Virus record (IMG/VR): IMGVR_UViG_3300044858_003657
Coordinates: 1 to 22,679 of that record
DNA from: a virus
DNA length: 22,679 nt
Reading direction: 5' to 3' (one strand)
In this document: positions 1-7,062 of the stretch, one piece after another
Layout of the letters: every line of letters starts with the position of its first letter
Position numbering within the stretch: the stretch's first letter is position 1
Notes under the pieces: model-generated
Database searches by the model: none
What the model was told of the DNA's origin: nothing
Seen by the model: only the letters and a program-made list of their open reading frames with translations
Position numbers and translations under genes: made by a program

Positions 1-367
1 CAGTATTAGTTACAAAAAACTGATCTTGTTGAAGATTGTCTGCTGCCTGTAGGTCACGTTGAACTGAATAACCAGTAGGTTGATAAACATTTACTCCCAT
101 GTTTTGTTTTAAGAATGTTTCCAAAACAAAAGGATTACGCCGTTCACGAACTTTTGGTGGTGGTGCAGCCTGAAAAGAACTGTAAAAATTACCAAACCGA
201 CCCATAGATAAACTAGGGCTATATTGCCCCATAGGGCCAAGTCCGTATGTCTGGGCTATCCCAGCCCGAAGATCATCAGTTGAAGTTAGAGCATCTGAAG
301 GTGGGCTTTCCCCACCATCAGTTTGACTACCAGCGTCAACACCTGAGTCGCCGCCGACATCCGACAT
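1..367 (-). CDS. Unknown phage protein, C-terminus cut by window edge
   Basis: The open frame starts with ATG at 365-367 and runs off the left edge, giving 122 residues. The first 35 residues are acidic and rich in Gly, Ser and Asp. A Gly/Ser/Tyr/Phe-rich stretch follows, then a charged segment with the Arg run RERR near residue 76 and a Gln-rich end. No catalytic motif or membrane segment is visible. It begins two bases after the stop of the 133-residue gene, downstream of the large terminase, so it is probably in the same operon. The position next to the terminase would suit a portal-associated or head protein, but that is inference from gene order only. I do not recognise the family. Confidence 0.75.
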   Translation of the reverse strand, partial: MSDVGGDSGVDAGSQTDGGESPPSDALTSTDDLRAGIAQTYGLGPMGQYSPSLSMGRFGNFYSSFQAAPPPKVRERRNPFVLETFLKQNMGVNVYQPTGYSVQRDLQAADNLQQDQFFVTNT

Positions 368-369
368 AA

Positions 370-771
370 TCAGTCGTAAACAACCGTTGGGTTTGGTCGG
401 TTCATGTGAGCACCAGTGTTGTACGAGTACTCAAACTTAGGCATGTCATCGCCAGCCATTGCGCCTTCAACGAACTCTGAAAGTACCGATGGGGCTTCAA
501 TCCACGATGCTGAACCTACGTGAGCACGTTCACGCATGGTGTCTGCTGCATGCTTGTAGAACATTTCAGGATTGTTCTGGTTCTGACGCATTGGCGATGG
601 TGCAGTGTCCTCATAGGCTCCACGACCAAAGTCGTTTGGAACGTCAGTGTCGGTTGCGACACCTTCTTCAAAGCGAAGAGGTCCTTTGTTTCCTGGGATG
701 CTTGGTGCCAGTGTTCGTTCAAATACAGGAGAATGTTTCTCAGGGAACATAGGCGATGGTGCTACTGTCAT
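370..771 (-). CDS. Unknown small phage protein next to the terminase
   Basis: This is a 133-residue frame with an ATG start preceded by a good ribosome binding site, GAGGAG with a six-base spacer. The protein is hydrophilic, rich in Pro, Met, Asn and Glu, with no membrane segment or recognisable catalytic motif. The central part (about residues 60-105) is probably helical; the ends look extended or disordered. It lies 40 bases downstream of the large terminase and 2 bases before the next gene, so it belongs to the packaging/head operon. A minor virion or head-assembly protein is plausible from position alone. I do not recognise the family. Confidence 0.75.
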   Translation of the reverse strand: MTVAPSPMFPEKHSPVFERTLAPSIPGNKGPLRFEEGVATDTDVPNDFGRGAYEDTAPSPMRQNQNNPEMFYKHAADTMRERAHVGSASWIEAPSVLSEFVEGAMAGDDMPKFEYSYNTGAHMNRPNPTVVYD

Positions 772-811
772 GTGTGACTCCTCAATAAATAGGGGTGTTC
801 ATAGAATACCA

Positions 812-2377
812 TCAATTGAAAAATGGGTTTTCTCCAACTTGGATGGTGGGCATTACATCTTGTACCGTCAAATAACAAGCAATTGCTAAAGAGTCGGGGT
901 AGTCGTCAAATGCTCCTTTTTCATCAGGTGCTTCAGCCAACAGATAAGGACCACGGTAAACCTTCTCAAGATCATTCATTTGTTGATTAAAGCGCTTCCA
1001 TGAACGGGTACGGCGGGCTTTGGAGTGACCTGGGATCACTAATTGCTCACGTTGAATTAGTTCAGTTAAGTGAACCCAGCGTTCATTTTGTGCTTTTGAA
1101 TCAGACCCAATTGGTAAAACTTCAATGTCTGGTAACAAGATTTTAAGGCGTTCCGCTACAGCGCCGCCAACACCTTGTGCGTCAACACCAATTCTTAAAA
1201 CATCATAGTTTCTCAAGAAGTCAATAATCTGGAAGTACTGTGACTCCCATTCTTCGTTGTTGATTTCCAACCAATTCAAAATACGGTGTTCATAGAAACC
1301 AAAAGGATCTGGATGATCCCAATCCACCCAGCAGACAGTTACTACCGTAGAGTCATTTGAACGGGCAACGTCAATACCGACCACAACAGGTGTTCTCCAC
1401 CACTGCTTGACCATTGGCATTGACGGGTCATACAATCGTTCCATTCGTTCTTCTGTAACGAACATACCCTTTTCAAGCATCCACCTATTGCAATAGGACA
1501 TTTGAAATTCATCAGAGTCTTCACCGATACGTAGTTTTTCTTTAGAAATAAACTTCCCGTAGTTAGGGTTGTATTTAGATGCAACCCTCCAGTCGTACTC
1601 AAAATGAGCCTCACGAATTGCTTTCCTTGCTTGTGTAGCACGGCGTTTGTTGTATTGAATCGCTTTATAAAAGTACGATTTAGTACGAGAAGCCGTTCCA
1701 GTAAGCATGATGCTTCCGTTGTTAAACGCCAACATTGGCTTAATTGACTTGGTGATCATAAACTCATCTGCTTCTTGAGCCTCGTCAATAAGTACAAAAT
1801 GATAAGTCTTTGATTCAATCTTTGCTTTTGGGTTACAAGTTTGCATACGACAAATAGACCCAGACCGCTTCATCGTGATAATCTTTCCCTTGCCACGAGT
1901 ACCACCGGATTGTGCTTTGTCGTCTAATTCTGGATCAAGCAAAAACCCAAGAGCGTGGTCACTAGTAAGGCGGCTTACAATACGACTAAATACTGTATCT
2001 GCCTGGTCTTCGGTTGGGGCAAATACACCAACCCAAAACCCCTTGTCAAACTTAGACAACCATGTCGGGTATACCTTAGCCAACTTTGGAAGGATAACCA
2101 TCTGTGCAGCAAGCACGTTGGACAGTACTTCTGATTTACCAGACTGACGTGTTGCAATTAGGGTTAGTTCTTCACCGTCACCCAAGACAATAGATTCAAT
2201 AATTCTGTACGCAATAGGAATTTGGTACGGAAACAACTCAACATTACAGAATTGTTCTGTGAATAAAACAAGTTTAGTAACTAATTGGTCAACAAATTCA
2301 GCCGAGGTTTCGTCAAGTTCCTCGACTAATTCTTCAGGTAATAACTCTTGTTCTTGATCCAATAGGGAGTCTGACAT
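812..2377 (-). CDS. terL: Terminase large subunit (TerL)
   Basis: This is the phage DNA-packaging motor ATPase and nuclease, which acts at the portal of the prohead. The 521-residue length is typical. The N-terminal ATPase domain has a Walker A motif ATRQSGKS at residues 75-82, a Walker B motif FVLIDEA at 194-200 (D198, E199) and a coupling motif TGTAS at 226-230. The C-terminal RNase H-like nuclease has the expected acidic residues: D336 in VGIDVARS, D399 in IGVDAQG, and D491/D492 with D495 near the end. All motifs are intact, so the protein should be active. The ATG start has only a weak upstream GTAGGG. No small terminase subunit is recognisable; the two or three small genes just upstream are positional candidates only. 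Confidence 0.96.
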   Translation of the reverse strand: MSDSLLDQEQELLPEELVEELDETSAEFVDQLVTKLVLFTEQFCNVELFPYQIPIAYRIIESIVLGDGEELTLIATRQSGKSEVLSNVLAAQMVILPKLAKVYPTWLSKFDKGFWVGVFAPTEDQADTVFSRIVSRLTSDHALGFLLDPELDDKAQSGGTRGKGKIITMKRSGSICRMQTCNPKAKIESKTYHFVLIDEAQEADEFMITKSIKPMLAFNNGSIMLTGTASRTKSYFYKAIQYNKRRATQARKAIREAHFEYDWRVASKYNPNYGKFISKEKLRIGEDSDEFQMSYCNRWMLEKGMFVTEERMERLYDPSMPMVKQWWRTPVVVGIDVARSNDSTVVTVCWVDWDHPDPFGFYEHRILNWLEINNEEWESQYFQIIDFLRNYDVLRIGVDAQGVGGAVAERLKILLPDIEVLPIGSDSKAQNERWVHLTELIQREQLVIPGHSKARRTRSWKRFNQQMNDLEKVYRGPYLLAEAPDEKGAFDDYPDSLAIACYLTVQDVMPTIQVGENPFFN

Positions 2378-2398
2378 ACCCTACTAGGCTACCCCAAT

Positions 2399-2635
2399 TT
2401 AGAACAACGATAGTTGGTCGGGATTATGAGGTGCAAACATACGGCGATTTGCCTCTACCTCATCCACGTACTTCTCCACTTGGCGTAGAAAATCAAGCAT
2501 GTCACCAGTGTCTGCTACCAACTGGTAATCAATCCGCTTCAGTAGCCCATTGTGGGGGAATGCCTGAATACGATTTGCGAGTTCCTTTGCTAGCCAGATA
2601 GTGCTATCCATTCTAAGTTCTTCTGGTGATCTCAC
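2399..2635 (-). CDS. Small unknown protein upstream of TerL
   Basis: This is a 78-residue protein starting at GTG 2633-2635, which makes a four-base GTGA overlap with the stop of the upstream gene. The same arrangement occurs at two other junctions in this window, which is why I prefer it to the TTG nine codons upstream (2660-2662); the ATG at 2609-2611 is another option. The protein is charged and mostly helical, with a Trp-Leu-Ala-Lys segment near the N-terminus and a C-terminal PDQLSLF. Its position directly before the large terminase, small size and helical character would fit a small terminase subunit or DNA-binding adaptor. I see no clear helix-turn-helix, so the function is unassigned. 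Confidence 0.7.
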   Translation of the reverse strand: MRSPEELRMDSTIWLAKELANRIQAFPHNGLLKRIDYQLVADTGDMLDFLRQVEKYVDEVEANRRMFAPHNPDQLSLF

Positions 2636-2874
2636 TTTTTTCTCTTTTCTATTTCTTCCCAAAGAATCTGTAATGTCTCTATGGAGTCTTTGACTTCACT
2701 ATCGGGTGCGGATTTATATCTCCAAGCATCAAATGCTTGCCCCAAATACATAATGGTGTTATCCATAGTTGCGTATAAACCACTGTTGTCCAATTTAGAT
2801 GCTCGTTCTTGCGCCTTACTAGGTGGTAATTCGTTTATCTTTTTTGTTTCCTTCTTAAATATTCCTAACGCCAT
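2632..2874 (-). CDS. Small unknown helical protein
   Basis: This is an 80-residue protein from ATG 2872-2874, overlapping the previous gene's end by 10 bases and the next gene's GTG by 4. It is Lys/Glu-rich at both ends, with a central helical segment around residues 30-72 and a Lys/Arg-rich C-terminus. There are no Cys pairs, signal peptide or membrane segment. Tight overlap on both sides makes translation as part of the KTSC-to-TerL operon likely. The family is not recognised; a structural or packaging accessory role is only a guess from position. Confidence 0.7.
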   Translation of the reverse strand: MALGIFKKETKKINELPPSKAQERASKLDNSGLYATMDNTIMYLGQAFDAWRYKSAPDSEVKDSIETLQILWEEIEKRKK

Positions 2875-3134
2875 TTTTTGATCTCCTCCACTGTTGTGTC
2901 CATTTCACGACCACCTAGAGCAAAAAGTAGTCCTTCTTTTTCATTCTTAATCTCATTGCGTTTACAGAACCCAAACTGTAGCAAGTATTTACCAACCCTG
3001 AGTTGGGGACCTTTACCTTTGCGCCAATATCCACCAAGTTCTTGGCATGTACCCATTGCAATATGGGGAATGTTAGGAGTGCCTGTATCACGGGCGATCC
3101 AATAGAAGAACAAAATTCCTTTTACCTTATTCAT
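2865..3134 (-). CDS. Small unknown protein
   Basis: This is an 89-residue basic protein. I chose the ATG at 3132-3134 because longer versions starting up to 3248 would run through the end of the upstream KTSC gene, while this start leaves a 16-base gap. No good ribosome binding site is visible. The N-terminal half has aromatic residues (LFFYWIAR) and two Cys residues lie at about 30 and 56. The middle is Gly/Lys-rich, and the C-terminus is charged and ends in Trp-Arg. The N-terminal hydrophobic stretch is too short for a confident membrane helix. The family is not recognised. Confidence 0.65.
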   Translation of the reverse strand: MNKVKGILFFYWIARDTGTPNIPHIAMGTCQELGGYWRKGKGPQLRVGKYLLQFGFCKRNEIKNEKEGLLFALGGREMDTTVEEIKKWR

Positions 3135-3150
3135 TTTTAGAATACTAGTC

Positions 3151-3717
3151 TTATTCTTGGCCCCACTGCAAACCAAGTTGGTTCTGCGACATGTCACGTT
3201 GAACTGGGTTAATTTCACCCATCTCATCAAAAAGGTTGCGTTGAACATTGTCTTGACTTTGGATTAACCCACTCATGAATTTCCTACCCATAGGGGTTCC
3301 TTCTTGTCTAGAGAAGTATTCACCTTCGCCACCACGATGTTGGTAATACCCGTATTGCTCAAACGATGGAATTGTTTTTCCTTTTGATAAAGCATCATAT
3401 ATTCTCCGAGCAGCGTATACGGGCACCCCCGTGTACACATACTCACTCCCCTTACGGCGAAACTTAACATAAAAGTTTCCAGACATTGTTTCTGGGTCAA
3501 AGAAATACTGAGCATGAGACAACCTTGTACTGTCCATGCCGTTTGTGTTTTGCCCGAGCATTGCTGGAACAGCATTATCAAACCCAGGACTCGCAGCAAC
3601 CCACGGATCAAATGCTTCCTCACGGTTACTTTGTGTTTGGGTTACATCCTTAGAGGTAGCGTTCAGCGCTTCTCTAATTCTATCTTTACCGTATTTTCCT
3701 AAACCACGTTGTGCCAT
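3151..3717 (-). CDS. KTSC-domain phage protein
   Basis: This is a 188-residue protein. Residues about 62-122 match the KTSC domain pattern: an N-terminal Ser-x-Arg-Leu, a strand with FDPETMSGNFYVKF, a hairpin ending YVYTGVP, and a helix YAARRIYDALSKGK. The KTSC fold is small and of uncertain function, often found in phage or as a fusion to other enzymes. The flanks are Gln/Asn/Gly-rich and look disordered. The ATG start at 3715-3717 has no Shine-Dalgarno, but a promoter with a consensus -10 lies exactly where a leaderless transcript would begin (see the promoter at 3724-3752). It is the first gene of the block leading into the terminase. The domain call is fairly firm; the role is unknown. 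Confidence 0.78.
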   Translation of the reverse strand: MAQRGLGKYGKDRIREALNATSKDVTQTQSNREEAFDPWVAASPGFDNAVPAMLGQNTNGMDSTRLSHAQYFFDPETMSGNFYVKFRRKGSEYVYTGVPVYAARRIYDALSKGKTIPSFEQYGYYQHRGGEGEYFSRQEGTPMGRKFMSGLIQSQDNVQRNLFDEMGEINPVQRDMSQNQLGLQWGQE

Positions 3718-3723
3718 ACAGCA

Positions 3724-3752
3724 ATTATAGTTTGTTATTAAATCTTAGGCAA
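3724..3752 (-). promoter_or_regulatory. Predicted sigma70-type promoter, leaderless start for the KTSC-to-TerL operon
   Basis: On the minus strand, TTGCCT (3747-3752) is separated by exactly 17 bases from a perfect TATAAT (3724-3729). Six bases then lead directly to ATG at 3715-3717. Transcription would start at or next to the A of the ATG, giving a leaderless mRNA, and the gene indeed lacks a Shine-Dalgarno. It overlaps the very end of the upstream methyltransferase gene. The -35 matches the consensus at four of six positions. It would provide separate expression of the head/packaging genes. Confidence 0.6.
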
Positions 3753-4297
3753 AGTTGCCAAGCAGCCTTACCTACTACAGGCCAAACTAAGTCTGTAATG
3801 TGGTTGTCTTCCCATGAGTTTCCATCAGGGATAAGGCTAAATACGTTTTCGATGTTGGAGAACCCCATTTTTTTAAGAAGGTCTTCCACCCGTTTCTCAT
3901 GAGCATTCCAGTGATGCGCCGCCCCATTCCACCATTTAACCGATTTGTCTTCTGGAGCAACATCAGCATGCTCCATTGTAGATTCAACTAACCACCAAGG
4001 TAGAGATCCTTGATGCCACAACTTAATCGTCTTTAAAACATCTGGGCAGATAATAAGGATTGGCGCTTCAGGTTTAGCCACACGAGACATTTCCCGAATG
4101 AAGTCTGGAACTTCGTGCCAGTTGATGTGCTCAAGCACATGGCTTAACATCACTGCATCAAAAGTATTGTCTTCAAATGGGTAGGGCTTACCTGGTTCTA
4201 CAAGGACATCAGGTTTGGTTTCATCGTTTTCCCAAACATCTGTGTTGACCCAACCTTTGGCGTAGTGCGTTCCACAGCCTGCATTAAGTAATTTCAC
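3725..4297 (-). CDS. Class I SAM-dependent methyltransferase
   Basis: This is a 190-residue protein of the Methyltransf_11-like group. Motif I is LNAGCG at residues 4-9, almost at the N-terminus. An acidic residue ending strand 2 (D20 in VNTDVW) should bind the SAM ribose. Residues 46-58 (FDAVMLSHVLEHI) form the motif after strand 4 that is characteristic of small-molecule and sugar methyltransferases. The compact size leaves little room for a separate substrate domain. It starts at GTG 4295-4297 in a GTGA overlap with the PhyH-type oxygenase, so the two are translationally coupled. With a glycosyltransferase two genes upstream, a sugar or glycan substrate is plausible, but unproven. Confidence 0.88.
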   Translation of the reverse strand: MKLLNAGCGTHYAKGWVNTDVWENDETKPDVLVEPGKPYPFEDNTFDAVMLSHVLEHINWHEVPDFIREMSRVAKPEAPILIICPDVLKTIKLWHQGSLPWWLVESTMEHADVAPEDKSVKWWNGAAHHWNAHEKRVEDLLKKMGFSNIENVFSLIPDGNSWEDNHITDLVWPVVGKAAWQLCLRFNNKL

Positions 4298-5064
4298 GAA
4301 ACAAGACCACCTTCAATTGGGAAATACCACCCACCGTTATGGCTTTTTGCTGTTGGCATATCTTGACGATGATTGATCCCTGAGTAGTGGGCAATCAAAG
4401 ATTTACGTGGCATACCAACAACATTAGGCTCAGAACCTCGATGTAATAAACGACCATGCCAGAACAACACGTCACCACGCTCTGGTAAGTACGTAACTAC
4501 CTCAGCGTTACGGTTTTCAATCTCCGCTTCAAACAGTGGTGTAAGTAGGCGCTCGCTGTGCTTAGGCCATGTGTGGTCTTGTTCATCTGGGTTGAGCGCA
4601 TCAAGAATCTTTTCTCGTGTTACAACAGGCCAGCGGTGTGAGCCACGAACAAACTGAAACGGACCAGAATCTGGATGAATAGTTTCAAGCGCAATCCAAA
4701 TTGCAACATAATAATCACCAACATGTGCAGGATTTAAATATGTATCTTGATGCCAATTACGGCGAGTAGTAACCCAACCAGTTAGATTTAGATGAAGACC
4801 AGCAGGTTCACCAATGAGATCTTGCATAGTGTTACTAATACCACTGTAAGTAAGAATTTCCAGCACTTCTGGATGCCTGCGATATGGTGTGCAATCAGGC
4901 CATCCACCAGGTCGTTCAGAGTTATTCTCTAGCCAGCACTGTTCGTAGTTGACCATCAACTCTTCTGGAACTAAGTTTTTCTTAATAACAAATCCGTCTG
5001 CGTTCCAATCCATCGGTCCAATGGGTGGTGCAGGTATCGTCAGGTCATCTAGTGTTACAGCCAT
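4294..5064 (-). CDS. PhyH-type Fe(II)/2-oxoglutarate dioxygenase
   Basis: This is a 256-residue protein of the phytanoyl-CoA dioxygenase superfamily, which hydroxylates small molecules or modifies glycans and lipids using Fe(II), O2 and 2-oxoglutarate. The metal triad is present: H105 and D107 in WHQD, and the distal His H208 in LLHRGSEPN. The Arg at 220 in MPRKSL is the expected 2-oxoglutarate anchor. I start at ATG 5062-5064; a TTG directly upstream would add one residue. There is no Shine-Dalgarno, though TACGAT lies six bases upstream and could serve as a -10 for a leaderless start. It is coupled by GTGA to the methyltransferase and follows two glycosyltransferase-type genes. Its substrate is unknown. 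Confidence 0.87.
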   Translation of the reverse strand: MAVTLDDLTIPAPPIGPMDWNADGFVIKKNLVPEELMVNYEQCWLENNSERPGGWPDCTPYRRHPEVLEILTYSGISNTMQDLIGEPAGLHLNLTGWVTTRRNWHQDTYLNPAHVGDYYVAIWIALETIHPDSGPFQFVRGSHRWPVVTREKILDALNPDEQDHTWPKHSERLLTPLFEAEIENRNAEVVTYLPERGDVLFWHGRLLHRGSEPNVVGMPRKSLIAHYSGINHRQDMPTAKSHNGGWYFPIEGGLVS

Positions 5065-5076
5065 CAAAAAATCGTA

Positions 5077-5754
5077 TCACAGGTTTATTTTTGATACCCC
5101 ATCAAAAGGAACACCCTCAAGGTTGAAGTTTACAAAAGGGTTTAAAGAATAAACCTTTGCTCCAAAGTTCTCTAGTATCCAGCGTTTCATCATTACAAGT
5201 TTTGTGTTGTATTCAGACCAAGGATTATCCCCTATTACGTAGCCCGTAAAACGGTCAGCATTGTTTAACTTTCCACAATCAGCCCCGACCAAAACTATGT
5301 GTTTAGCGCCTAAGTAAGCCGCTAAATGTATTGATCCGTGGATACTTGAGTTCCCGATCATTAGTCCAGCCGTAGGTTTGTCCTTCCCAAATGGGTCAAA
5401 ACTATCCCCAGGTGCTCCTGCATTTGAGTCAAATAACACCACGTTTGCTGGAAGGTGTCCTGACCACTCTGCTCTGTTTCCGTGTTCTTTTCTGGGTGTA
5501 AATACAAACCTAGAGGATTCCGCCATCTCTAAGGAGTCTGAGTGGTAATGAGAAAAGGTGAAGTAGTTAGCCAATCCAAATACTTTTCCAACAAAGTTTA
5601 CTCCTACGCAAATTTTGTCATCAAAGAAAGATGGGTCAAGGAAATCTAATGACCCACCAGAACCAAGAACCCAGATCGTTTCACCTTTATGGATGTCTTT
5701 AAAAGACTCCAGGGTTCTTATAGTGCGGAGATTTTCTCCATCACTTCGTTCCAT
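5077..5754 (-). CDS. DUF115/MptE-like protein, probable glycosyltransferase-related
   Basis: This is a 225-residue protein with a Rossmann-like layout. A glycine-rich nucleotide-binding loop GETIWVLGSGGSLDFLD lies at residues 24-40, and a second strand-loop GAKHIVLVGADCG at 149-161. This combination is typical of the DUF115/MptE-like family and of related sialyltransferase-like proteins found beside glycosyltransferases in phages and in surface-polysaccharide clusters. The ATG at 5752-5754 lies 37 bases inside the end of the glycosyltransferase gene, suggesting coupled translation. A role in adding or transferring a sugar is inferred from context. An alternative is a pterin diphosphokinase-like enzyme, the function that gave MptE its name. 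The family call is moderate and the substrate unknown. Confidence 0.62.
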   Translation of the reverse strand: MERSDGENLRTIRTLESFKDIHKGETIWVLGSGGSLDFLDPSFFDDKICVGVNFVGKVFGLANYFTFSHYHSDSLEMAESSRFVFTPRKEHGNRAEWSGHLPANVVLFDSNAGAPGDSFDPFGKDKPTAGLMIGNSSIHGSIHLAAYLGAKHIVLVGADCGKLNNADRFTGYVIGDNPWSEYNTKLVMMKRWILENFGAKVYSLNPFVNFNLEGVPFDGVSKINL

Positions 5755-6800
5755 TCAGCACCACGCACTTCCATTGAAAACTTCTCTTTAACTATCTCGT
5801 AGTTTACCATTGCGTCATCTTTACGCATTTGTGGGTCTAGTAGTTCATTTAAATGGTAAGTCCATTCCTCTGGGCTTTTAGCAATACGCCCGACCCCGGC
5901 ATCAGCAAGGTATTGATACTCGGGGGAATACGAAGAAATAAAAGGAACTCCAGCAGCAGCGTATTCAAGACCTTTAATAAATGACTTGGCATGGTTAAAC
6001 TCAAGATTGTTAAGTGGGACTAACCCAACATCAATTGGTGGAAACAATTTTGGGTAGTCAAGAATTGGGGCCATAGGCATGATGGTTGATTTTTGTCTGT
6101 GGTATCCAATTTGCTCGTAGGCAAACGGTGCTTCGGGGGTATGACCAGAGTGGTGAAACGTCAAATTATGTTTCTTCAAAAATTTAGGAACGTATGGATT
6201 CAGACTTTCTAGGTCTTTAGAACGCCACGGTGTAGCACCAACCCAACCAACAACTGGTGAGCGTTTTGCTTTGTCTTTTCGCAGTCTCCAACGATCAATA
6301 TCTATTCCATTGCGAACTAAAAATACGTTGTTTCTTTTTGCTGCATAGTAGTTATACAAAAACGGAGTAGATGTAATGACAGCATCTGCTTCATAAATCA
6401 TTTTTATGTAATGATCTCGATTGTTGTCTGGGTGGAGTTTGGGGTCTGTTGCCGAATACGCACGGTTAGATGGGTCAAGACCTTCAAAGAAATCGTCAAT
6501 ATCTACAACAATCTTTTGACCTTTAGCCTTTGCTAACCGCACAAGATCAGTAATCTCTTTACGCATTACTAACTTGAATACAAGTATTTCCCAGCCGTGA
6601 ATGGCTTTATCATTGGAAATAATTAATCCGTACCCATACTCATCGTGCCAACGGGGAAACCCAAGACCTGTTTTCCAACCAAACTTTTCTAATTCATTCT
6701 TGGGCAGCAAACAGCGATACCAAGCACAACCATTTGGTTGTAGCGGTTTTGTCCCGTGCGCCCAGTCGTATGTCAAAAAACCAATCGTTTTGTTACCCAT
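5718..6800 (-). CDS. GT4-type (GT-B fold) glycosyltransferase
   Basis: This is a 360-residue glycosyltransferase of normal length for a single-domain-pair GT-B enzyme. The N-terminal acceptor half contains VVDIDDFFEGL at 98-108 and ADAVITSTPFL at 138-148. The linker holds VRNGID at 162-167, a typical domain boundary. The C-terminal donor half starts with GWVGATPWRSKDL at 185 and has KSFIKGLEYAAAGVPFI at 272-288, the nucleotide-sugar binding motif. The usual E-x7-E is present in modified form, with E279 the visible acidic residue. AGAGG precedes the ATG at 6798-6800. The gene lies just downstream of a Ser/Thr-rich secreted protein, a candidate acceptor. Modification of a virion fibre or host surface glycan is also possible. 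Confidence 0.88.
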   Translation of the reverse strand: MGNKTIGFLTYDWAHGTKPLQPNGCAWYRCLLPKNELEKFGWKTGLGFPRWHDEYGYGLIISNDKAIHGWEILVFKLVMRKEITDLVRLAKAKGQKIVVDIDDFFEGLDPSNRAYSATDPKLHPDNNRDHYIKMIYEADAVITSTPFLYNYYAAKRNNVFLVRNGIDIDRWRLRKDKAKRSPVVGWVGATPWRSKDLESLNPYVPKFLKKHNLTFHHSGHTPEAPFAYEQIGYHRQKSTIMPMAPILDYPKLFPPIDVGLVPLNNLEFNHAKSFIKGLEYAAAGVPFISSYSPEYQYLADAGVGRIAKSPEEWTYHLNELLDPQMRKDDAMVNYEIVKEKFSMEVRGAEWNEVMEKISAL

Positions 6801-6809
6801 GAACCTCTA

Positions 6810-6983
6810 CTATTCGTCTGTGTCACTACCCTTTCCAGCAACAGCAACGAAGTGTACAACAAGACCAGCCACAGTAATCCACACACCCCAAGTTAGGGTT
6901 TGACCAGACAGGGTAATAAGAACCATGCCTGTTCCAGCCAGTGTCCAAACTAGCCCATGTACCTCATTCCAAAGTCTTTTCAC
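6810..6983 (-). CDS. Small two-helix membrane protein
   Basis: This is a 57-residue protein starting at GTG 6981-6983 with a strong AAGGAG ribosome binding site six bases upstream. Residues about 10-28 and 30-50 form two hydrophobic segments rich in Leu, Val, Gly, Thr and Trp, separated by a short polar turn (SGQT). The C-terminus is short and charged (KGSDTDE), and the N-terminus begins with Lys-Arg. Two short membrane helices with a charged tail resemble small holins. I see no endolysin next to it, so membrane anchoring of the neighbouring surface-modification enzymes is an equal possibility. It ends nine bases before the glycosyltransferase start. Confidence 0.75.
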   Translation of the reverse strand: MKRLWNEVHGLVWTLAGTGMVLITLSGQTLTWGVWITVAGLVVHFVAVAGKGSDTDE

Positions 6984-7023
6984 AATTCTCCTTAGTTAGG
7001 GTCGTTTTGCCCATTTACGCTTG

Positions 7024-7051
7024 TCTACGGGCCTCCTAGGAGGCTCTACGG
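7024..7051. repeat. 7-bp direct repeats abutting a 14-bp perfect palindrome
   Basis: TCTACGG at 7024-7030 and again at 7045-7051 directly abut the perfect palindrome GCCTCCTAGGAGGC at 7031-7044. A third partial copy, TCTACG, lies at 7069-7074 inside the end of the mucin-like gene. The element fills most of the gap between the secreted-protein gene (ends 7063) and the small membrane-protein gene. As RNA the palindrome could fold into a 5-base-pair stem with a CTAG loop, but no U-tract follows, so a classical terminator is doubtful. A protein-binding site or a trace of recombination is also possible. Confidence 0.6.
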
Positions 7052-7062
7052 GGATTGTAGGG

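Noticed and set aside
3135-3248. Longer N-terminus for the 89-residue gene starting at 3248
   Set aside because: It would overlap about 98 bases of the KTSC gene; the ATG at 3132-3134 leaves a normal gap.
7031-7044. Palindrome as a classical rho-independent terminator
   Set aside because: The stem is only five base pairs around a CTAG loop and no U-tract follows on either strand; kept as a repeat element instead.
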